Source: Rhodoferax sp. (GTDB taxonomy: Bacteria; Pseudomonadota; Gammaproteobacteria; Burkholderiales; Burkholderiaceae_C). Taken from it: 11,635 nucleotides of DNA. Where the stretch lies: positions 1-11,635 of the forward strand of contig JAURGS010000054.1 of NCBI GenBank assembly GCA_030833685.1. Direction: 5' to 3'. Made by a program: the position numbers and the translations under genes. A model generated the notes under the pieces. It saw only the letters and a list, made by a program, of their open reading frames with translations, searched no databases and was not told the origin of the DNA. This document shows, piece by piece, positions 6,250 through 11,635 of this stretch; positions within the stretch are counted from its first letter, which is position 1, and every line of letters begins with the position of its first letter.

Positions 6250-7677
6250 CTAGAAGTTCAAAGTACGCTTATCTACGCCGAGCGCAGCCTCTTTGACCGA
6301 TTCACTCAGGGAGGGATGCGCGTGGCAGACTCGGGCGATGTCCTCGCTACTGGCGCGAAATGCCATGGCCACGACACACTCTGCAATCAATTCGCTGGCC
6401 ATGGGTCCAACGATATGGACGCCCAAAATCTCGTCGGTTTTTGCGTCTGCCAGCATTTTGACCATGCCGGTCGTGTCCCCCAGCGCCCGGGCACGACCGT
6501 TCGCTAAAAACGGAAAGCTGCCAACCCGATAGGCAACCCCATCGGACTTGAGTTGTTGCTCGGTCTGGCCCACCCAGGCGATTTCAGGGCTGGTGTAAAT
6601 GACCCAAGGAATGAGTCTGAAATCCACATGTCCATGCTGACCCGCGATTCGTTCAGCAACGGCAACCCCCTCCTCCTCAGCCTTGTGCGCCAGCATCGGC
6701 CCGCGCACCACATCGCCAACTGCCCATACACCCGCTAAATTGGTGCGGCAATCCGCATCCACTTTGATCGCACCCCGTTCATCCAGGGCAAGACCTATGG
6801 CCTGCGCACCAAGGCCATCCGTATTCGGGACGCGCCCAATGGAAACTACCAGCTTGTCGACTTCGAGTGTGCGGGCTTCGCCCTTGGCAGTCGCATAGGT
6901 CACGCTAACGCCTTTTTTAGACGACTCGACCGTATCGACGCGTACGCCCAACTCAATCTTCAAGCCTTGCTTGTCGAAGGCTTTACGCGCCTCGCGCGCG
7001 ATCTGCTCATCAACAGCACCGAGAAAATTGGGTAAGGCTTCTAAAACTGTCACATCAGCGCCCAAACGTCGCCAGACCGACCCCATCTCCAGCCCAATCA
7101 CGCCCGAACCAATCAGGCACAGGCTTTTGGGCACTTCTGTCAGAGCCAAAGCACCCTCATTAGACAAAACCTGTTGCTCATCAAACGCGACCTGAGGCAA
7201 TGCGCGGGCGTTAGAACCCGTGGCAATCACGATATGTTTGCCAACGATGACGGAGGTCTCGGCCCCGTCGATCCGAATCTCATAGCCCTGATCAGTCGCC
7301 TTCACAAAAGACCCGCGTCCGTGGAAAAAGCTAACTTTGTTTTTCTTGAACAGGTACAGAATGCCGTCGTTGTTTTGTTTGACAACTTGGTCCTTGCGGC
7401 CAATCATCTTTGCGACATCAAGGCTCAGGCCACTAACGCCGATACCATGATCGGCAAAGTGCCGTTTGGCATGCTCGTAGTGCTCTGACGATTGCAATAA
7501 GGCCTTCGAAGGTATGCACCCCACGTTGGTACAGGTGCCGCCCGGGGCTGGTCCGCCATCGGCGCTTTTCCACGCGTCCACACACGCCACTTTGAGGCCC
7601 AGCTGCGCAGCACGAATGGCCGCCACATAGCCGCCTGGCCCAGCACCAATTACGACCACATCAAACGCTTGGTTCAT
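6250..7677 (-). CDS. lpdA: Dihydrolipoyl dehydrogenase (E3 of 2-oxoglutarate dehydrogenase)
   Basis: FAD flavoprotein that reoxidises dihydrolipoyl groups on OdhB and reduces NAD+. The 475 residues show the FAD-binding dinucleotide motif VVVIGAGPGG (7-16), the redox disulfide GGTCTNVGCIPSK (Cys49, Cys54), and the NAD-binding IGSGVIGLEMG. The second FAD motif is GVWAVGDVV, and the C-terminal interface supplies HAHPSLSE, with His454 and Glu459 as the catalytic base pair contributed to the partner subunit. Start: MNQAFDVVVIGAG matches family N-termini, and GGAG lies 6 nt upstream. An in-frame ATG four codons earlier (7689) also has GGAG at 7 nt, so either is usable. The gene lies 126 nt after odhB, which argues for the 2-oxoglutarate rather than the pyruvate complex. 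All catalytic residues are intact. Confidence 0.96.
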   Translation of the reverse strand: MNQAFDVVVIGAGPGGYVAAIRAAQLGLKVACVDAWKSADGGPAPGGTCTNVGCIPSKALLQSSEHYEHAKRHFADHGIGVSGLSLDVAKMIGRKDQVVKQNNDGILYLFKKNKVSFFHGRGSFVKATDQGYEIRIDGAETSVIVGKHIVIATGSNARALPQVAFDEQQVLSNEGALALTEVPKSLCLIGSGVIGLEMGSVWRRLGADVTVLEALPNFLGAVDEQIAREARKAFDKQGLKIELGVRVDTVESSKKGVSVTYATAKGEARTLEVDKLVVSIGRVPNTDGLGAQAIGLALDERGAIKVDADCRTNLAGVWAVGDVVRGPMLAHKAEEEGVAVAERIAGQHGHVDFRLIPWVIYTSPEIAWVGQTEQQLKSDGVAYRVGSFPFLANGRARALGDTTGMVKMLADAKTDEILGVHIVGPMASELIAECVVAMAFRASSEDIARVCHAHPSLSESVKEAALGVDKRTLNF

Positions 7678-7683
7678 CTTCAA

Positions 7684-7700
7684 CTCCATGACTCAACTCC
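7684..7700 (-). promoter_or_regulatory. Tandem ribosome binding sites at the lpdA start
   Basis: Two GGAG motifs on the minus strand (7697-7700 and 7684-7687) each precede an in-frame ATG (7689 and 7677) by 7 and 6 nt. The downstream pair gives the family-typical N-terminus; the upstream pair would add MELK. Confidence 0.5.
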
Positions 7701-7722
7701 CAGTTCGTGCCTTATTGGGATT

Positions 7723-7744
7723 AGCGCCAAGCCAATCAGGCGCT
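7723..7744 (-). repeat. Small inverted repeat upstream of lpdA
   Basis: The arms AGCGCC (7723-7728) and GGCGCT (7739-7744) enclose a 10-nt loop, 34 nt before the lpdA ribosome sites. It could form a weak leader stem. It is close to the much stronger hairpin at 7761-7794. Confidence 0.25.
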
Positions 7745-7760
7745 CATCAATCCAACACCT

Positions 7761-7794
7761 GGCGGCTGGCGGGCGCACAGGCCTGCCAGCCGCC
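7761..7794. repeat. Strong 14-bp hairpin in the odhB-lpdA gap
   Basis: The arms GGCGGCTGGCGGGC (7761-7774) and GCCTGCCAGCCGCC (7781-7794) flank the loop GCACAG. Pairing is perfect at 13 of 14 positions. The exception is a G-U wobble in plus-strand RNA and an A-C mismatch in minus-strand RNA. No U-tract follows in the minus direction, so a full terminator is unlikely. Between two genes of one complex, such a structure commonly acts as an RNA-processing or stabilising element, or an imperfect terminator lowering expression of lpdA. It may also be a REP-like repeat; no second copy is seen in this window. Confidence 0.6.
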
Positions 7795-7803
7795 CCTGGG
7801 GAT

Positions 7804-9060
7804 TTAAATATCAAACAGTAGCCGCGCCGGTTGTCTATCCAACGCTTGCTTCATGGCCACCAGGCCAAGCACAGCCTCGCGCCCGTCAATGATGCGGTGG
7901 TCATAGCTCAGCGCGAAATAGTTCATGGGACGAACCACCACCTGCCCGTTCTCCACCATGGCACGGTCTTTGGTTGCATGCACGCCCAGAATGGCACTCT
8001 GCGGCGGATTAATGATTGGCGTAGACATCATCGAGCCGAACGTGCCGCCGTTGCTGATCGAGAAAGTGCCACCTGTCATTTCCTCGATGCCCAGTTTTCC
8101 TTCGCGCGCCTTAACGCCAAATTCAGCAATCTTTTTCTCGATCTGGGCAAAACTCATCTGATCGGCGTTGCGCAGAATTGGAACCACCAGGCCTCTGGGC
8201 GAACCGACCGCAATGCCAATGTCAAAAAAGCCGTGGTAAACAATGTCGTTTCCGTCGACCGACGCGTTGAGCACGGGAAACTTCTTCAGCGCATGAACCG
8301 CAGCTTTGACGAAAAAGCTCATAAAGCCCAATTTGACCCCGTGCTCTTTCTCAAAAGCCTCTTGCATGCGCTTGCGCGTCTCCATGACCGGAGCCATGTT
8401 GATTTCATTGAAAGTGGTGAGGATGGCGTTGGTGCTTTGGGATTGAACCAGACGCTCGGCGACGCGCGCGCGCAAGCGACTCATGGGCACGCGCTCCTGA
8501 GGCCTGTCACCCAAATCGACTGACTTACTCGCTACCGGTGGCAAATAGGTGTGCGCAGGCATTGTTGGTATCGTTGGCATCGATGGGGCTGCGCGAGTCG
8601 GGCTGCTGGCTGTACTGGAGACGGCCACCAGCACATCGCCCTTGGTTACACGACCGTCCTTCCCGGTACCAGGCACTGAGCCTGTTGCGAGCTGATGATC
8701 TGCCATCAACTTTGCTGCTGCAGGCATGGCCACACCGGCCATCGCTGTGCTAAGTGGCCTAGGCGCAGGACTCTCGGGTGCGGCAGCTTTGACCTGCAGG
8801 GGGCTGGCCTGGGCGACACCCTCGGTGTCAACGCGGGCAATCACCTCGTCACTGGTCACTTGTTCGCCGTCAGACTTCAGGATTTGCGCGATCACGCCAG
8901 AGGTCGGCGCAGGAACCTCAAGAACAACCTTATCGGTCTCTATCTCGATCAGGATTTCGTCAGCCACGACAGCGTCGCCAGGCTTCTTCTTCCATGTCAA
9001 CAACGTGCCCTCGGCGACCGACTCCGAGAGGACGGGAACTTTAACTTCAATGATTGCCAT
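7804..9060 (-). CDS. odhB: Dihydrolipoyllysine succinyltransferase (E2 of 2-oxoglutarate dehydrogenase)
   Basis: Core of the 2-oxoglutarate dehydrogenase complex: its lipoyl arm takes the succinyl group from OdhA and transfers it to CoA. The 418 residues are arranged as one lipoyl domain (about 1-77) with the modified lysine in IEIETDKVVLEVPAP (Lys44), then an Ala/Pro linker (about 80-110). A peripheral-subunit-binding domain follows (111-147, MPAAAKLMADHQL ... GTGKDGRVTKGDVL), a second Pro-rich linker (about 150-185), and the acyltransferase domain (about 190-418). The active site is YDHRIIDGREAV with His388 and Asp392. FNEINMAPVMETRKR is typical of succinyl- rather than acetyltransferases, as is the single lipoyl domain. 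It starts 76 nt after odhA; GGAA 8 nt or so upstream of the ATG is a weak ribosome site. No defects seen. This gene is also called sucB. Confidence 0.96.
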   Translation of the reverse strand: MAIIEVKVPVLSESVAEGTLLTWKKKPGDAVVADEILIEIETDKVVLEVPAPTSGVIAQILKSDGEQVTSDEVIARVDTEGVAQASPLQVKAAAPESPAPRPLSTAMAGVAMPAAAKLMADHQLATGSVPGTGKDGRVTKGDVLVAVSSTASSPTRAAPSMPTIPTMPAHTYLPPVASKSVDLGDRPQERVPMSRLRARVAERLVQSQSTNAILTTFNEINMAPVMETRKRMQEAFEKEHGVKLGFMSFFVKAAVHALKKFPVLNASVDGNDIVYHGFFDIGIAVGSPRGLVVPILRNADQMSFAQIEKKIAEFGVKAREGKLGIEEMTGGTFSISNGGTFGSMMSTPIINPPQSAILGVHATKDRAMVENGQVVVRPMNYFALSYDHRIIDGREAVLGLVAMKQALDRQPARLLFDI

Positions 9061-9136
9061 GCTGAAATTTCCAATTCGATTGATTGAACGCGCCGACTCG
9101 TGTCACCTCGGAATCGACCGCTTCGAAACCTTGGGA

Positions 9137-11635
9137 TTACTTGGTCAGGATGAAGCCTTTGAGCTTGCCAAAGGCACCGTCTACCAGCGCTTTTTGCTGC
9201 ACCTGATGCAGATGGGCATAACCCACAGCAGGCGAGGCTGAGGAGGCCCGCCCGGAATAAGCCCGTTTCTGCCCCTCTACCATGTTCTCGAAGATGTAGT
9301 GTTGAACGTAGAACCAAGCACCCTGGTTTTGGGGCTCGTCCTGCGTCCAAACCACTTCGGTGGCATTGGGGTATTTTCGCAACTCTGCCGCAAAAGCTTT
9401 GTGAGGGAAAGGGTAGAGCTGCTCGATGCGCAAAATCGCCACATCGTCATACTCCTTCTCTTCACGTTTTTTAGCTAAGTCGTAGTACACCTTGCCAGAG
9501 CAGACGACCACGCGGGTAACTTTTTCAGCCTTGAGCTGAGCCTGATCCGGAATCACTGTCTGGAACGTGCCCTTGGTGAACTCAACCAAGGGCGAGCTGG
9601 CATCCTTGTGGCGCAAGAGTGATTTTGGTGTGAAGATGATCAGCGGTTTGCGCAAATTGCGCACCATCTGACGACGCAGCACATGGAAGATTTGGCTTGC
9701 CGTGGTGGGTTGCACGATCTGCATGTTGGTGTCCGCGGCCAGCTGCATAAAACGCTCAATACGGGCAGAAGAATGCTCAGGCCCCTGACCCTCGTAGCCG
9801 TGCGGCAGCATCAACGTGATGCCGTTGACGCGACCCCATTTGACCTCACCGGAGGCGATGAACTGATCGATGACCACCTGCGCGCCATTGGCAAAATCAC
9901 CAAACTGCGCCTCCCATATCACCAGGGTATTGGGATCGTTCGAGGCATAGCCGTATTCGAACGCGAGCACAGCCTCCTCAGAAAGCAGTGAATCGATCAC
10001 CACAAACGGAGCCTGGTTCTCGGCTACGTTTTGAAGCGGCATATAGGTTCCAACATCCCATTTTTCGCGCGCCTGGTCGTGGATAACAGCATGACGGTGC
10101 GAGAACGTTCCGCGGCCACAGTCCTCCCCCGACAAACGCACCGGGTAGCCACTGGCCACCAGCGAGGCAAAGGCCATCTGCTCGCCCATGCCCCAGTCGA
10201 CGTTGATCTCGCCGCGACCCATGGCGGCGCGGTCATCGAGCACTTTCTTGACCAGTTGGTGCGGGGTGATGTTGGCGGGGATGGTGGTGATGCGTTCGGC
10301 CAGGCGCTTCCACTCGGCCAGCGGGATCGCGGTGTCGCCCGCGTCGGTCCAACGCTTGCTGAGAAACGGGGTCCAGTCAACCGCGTATTTGTGCTTGAAA
10401 TTGCTGAGGACCGGGTCAACCGTGTGACGCCCGGCGTCCATCGCCGAGCGGTAGGCTTTGACCATCTCGTCACCCAGGTTTTCGCCCATGCCTTGTGCGG
10501 CCAGCTTGTCAGCGTAGAGTTTGCGCGTGCCCGGGTGCGCGGCAATCTTCTTGTACATCAACGGCTGCGTCAGCGCCGGTGTGTCCTGCTCGTTATGGCC
10601 TAGTTTGCGAAAGCAGGTGATATCAACCACCACATCCTCATGGAACTCCATGCGGTATTCGACTGCCAGCTGCGTGGCCAGCACCACAGCCTCTGGGTCA
10701 TCCCCGTTCACGTGCAAGACCGGCGCCTCAACCATCTTCACAATGTCAGATGCAAAAGCGCTCGAGCGCATGTCGCGCGGGTCTGATGTGGTAAATCCAA
10801 TCTGGTTGTTGATGATGATGTGCAAGGTGCCGGCGGTGGTGTAGCCCCGGGTCTGTGCCAGGGCCAGCGTTTCCTGGTTGACACCCTGCCCGCCGAAGGC
10901 CGCATCGCCATGCACCAGCACCGGCATCACTTGCCGCCCCTCAGGGTCATGACGCCTGTCCATGCGCGCGCGCACCGAGCCCTCGACCACGGGGTTGACG
11001 ATCTCCAGGTGAGACGGGTTAAACGCTAGCGTCAAATGCACGGGCCCCCCCGGCGAATTCACGTCTGAGCTAAAACCCTGGTGGTACTTCACGTCACCTG
11101 CAGGAAGATCTTCCGGTGCTGTGTGGTCAAACTCTGCGAACAAATCACCAGGGAGCTTGCCCAGCGTATTGACCAGCACATTCAACCGCCCACGGTGAGC
11201 CATGCCAATCACGATCTCCTGAACACCGCGCGCACCGGCCTGGACAATCAACTCATCCATGGCAGCGATAAAACTCTCGCCACCCTCCAAGGAAAAACGC
11301 TTCTGCCCCACATATTTGGTGTGCAAAAAGCGCTCAAGACCCTCCGCCGCCGTCAGCCGCTCAAGAATGTGGCGTTTCTTGTCAGCATCAAAGCTCGGGC
11401 GGCTTCGGATCGACTCGAGCTTTTGCTGCCACCAGCGCTTTTGCGTCTGATCGGTGATGTACATGTACTCCGCACCAATCGAGCCGCAGTAGGTCTCCCG
11501 CAACGCATTGAGCAGCTCGCGCAGGGACATCGACTCCTTGCCGAAATACGTGTTGCTGGTGTTGAATACCACCTCCAGGTCAGAGTCGGTAAAGCCATAG
11601 AACGACAACTCCAGCTCCGGGATGTCGTCACGTGT
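9137..11635 (-). CDS. odhA: 2-oxoglutarate dehydrogenase E1, N-terminus cut by window edge
   Basis: Thiamine-diphosphate enzyme that decarboxylates 2-oxoglutarate and succinylates the lipoyl arm of OdhB. The frame is open to the window edge: 832 residues are visible, beginning TRDDIPELELSFYGFTDSDL. SucA/OdhA proteins are about 930-950 residues, so roughly 100-120 N-terminal residues lie outside. A TTG at 11608 could be mistaken for a start, but the homologous sequence continues beyond it. Visible family blocks, with residue numbers of the fragment: GMAHRGRLNVLVNTLGK (144-160), KYHQGFSSD (183-191), HLEIVNPVVEG (209-219), the thiamine/Mg site HGDAAFGGQGVNQETL with IIINNQIGFTTS (242-284), then SGEDCGRGTFSHRHAV in the C-terminal half. 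The TAA stop lies 76 nt before odhB. It is also called sucA. The residues needed for catalysis appear intact. Confidence 0.96.
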   Translation of the reverse strand, partial: TRDDIPELELSFYGFTDSDLEVVFNTSNTYFGKESMSLRELLNALRETYCGSIGAEYMYITDQTQKRWWQQKLESIRSRPSFDADKKRHILERLTAAEGLERFLHTKYVGQKRFSLEGGESFIAAMDELIVQAGARGVQEIVIGMAHRGRLNVLVNTLGKLPGDLFAEFDHTAPEDLPAGDVKYHQGFSSDVNSPGGPVHLTLAFNPSHLEIVNPVVEGSVRARMDRRHDPEGRQVMPVLVHGDAAFGGQGVNQETLALAQTRGYTTAGTLHIIINNQIGFTTSDPRDMRSSAFASDIVKMVEAPVLHVNGDDPEAVVLATQLAVEYRMEFHEDVVVDITCFRKLGHNEQDTPALTQPLMYKKIAAHPGTRKLYADKLAAQGMGENLGDEMVKAYRSAMDAGRHTVDPVLSNFKHKYAVDWTPFLSKRWTDAGDTAIPLAEWKRLAERITTIPANITPHQLVKKVLDDRAAMGRGEINVDWGMGEQMAFASLVASGYPVRLSGEDCGRGTFSHRHAVIHDQAREKWDVGTYMPLQNVAENQAPFVVIDSLLSEEAVLAFEYGYASNDPNTLVIWEAQFGDFANGAQVVIDQFIASGEVKWGRVNGITLMLPHGYEGQGPEHSSARIERFMQLAADTNMQIVQPTTASQIFHVLRRQMVRNLRKPLIIFTPKSLLRHKDASSPLVEFTKGTFQTVIPDQAQLKAEKVTRVVVCSGKVYYDLAKKREEKEYDDVAILRIEQLYPFPHKAFAAELRKYPNATEVVWTQDEPQNQGAWFYVQHYIFENMVEGQKRAYSGRASSASPAVGYAHLHQVQQKALVDGAFGKLKGFILTK

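Noticed and set aside
7831..8523. Open frame of 230 codons on the plus strand opposite odhB
   Set aside because: It is fully antisense to a clearly coding, well-conserved gene. The translation is rich in His and Arg with no recognisable domain, as expected of a shadow frame in GC-rich DNA.
9061..9136. Gap between odhA and odhB
   Set aside because: Checked for a promoter or terminator. Only short AT-rich dyads around CAATTCGATTG are seen, not enough to call a feature.
10024..10603. Overlapping open frames of 190 codons (plus) and 173 codons (minus, alternative frame) inside odhA
   Set aside because: The odhA frame here is continuous and conserved. The others are Arg/Thr/Ser-rich or Val/Arg-rich shadow translations.
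11606..11608. TTG as the start of odhA
   Set aside because: The frame continues upstream to the window edge with family-like sequence (TRDDIPELE), and the product would be about 110 residues too short. The gene is simply cut by the edge.

Overview
The window reads as ordinary chromosomal housekeeping DNA from a betaproteobacterium, most likely Burkholderiales and plausibly Alcaligenaceae. The basis is protein flavour and gene order (odhA-odhB-lpdA-zapE; rluD divergent from bamD; scpB overlapping rluB), not a database search. GC content is moderately high. I see no transposase, phage gene, CRISPR array, tRNA or rRNA. No stretch longer than about 130 bases lacks a gene.

Layout, left to right. 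Positions 1-3316 are a minus-strand run read rluD > scpB > rluB > ndk: two 23S rRNA pseudouridine synthases, a condensin subunit and nucleoside diphosphate kinase, the last cut by the left edge. Divergently, bamD (outer-membrane assembly lipoprotein) and a PP2C-type Ser/Thr phosphatase form a tight plus-strand pair at 3398-4975, with a perfect TATAAT box in front of bamD. From 5079 to the right edge all genes are again on the minus strand, read odhA > odhB > lpdA > zapE. This is the 2-oxoglutarate dehydrogenase complex (E1, E2, E3) followed by an AFG1/ZapE-type ATPase. odhA is cut by the right edge and lacks its N-terminus.

How the genes work together: OdhA, OdhB and LpdA form one TCA-cycle complex converting 2-oxoglutarate to succinyl-CoA. 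RluD and RluB modify 23S rRNA. BamD belongs to the BAM machine, and the coupled phosphatase suggests, but does not prove, a Ser/Thr phosphorylation link to envelope biogenesis. ScpB works with ScpA and Smc in chromosome segregation; no scpA is present here.

I did not find a previously undescribed system. The points most worth a second look are small: the bamD-phosphatase pairing, a long hairpin between odhB and lpdA, a terminator-like hairpin oriented against the genes between rluB and ndk, the disordered basic tail of RluB, and several start-site questions (rluD, bamD, lpdA).
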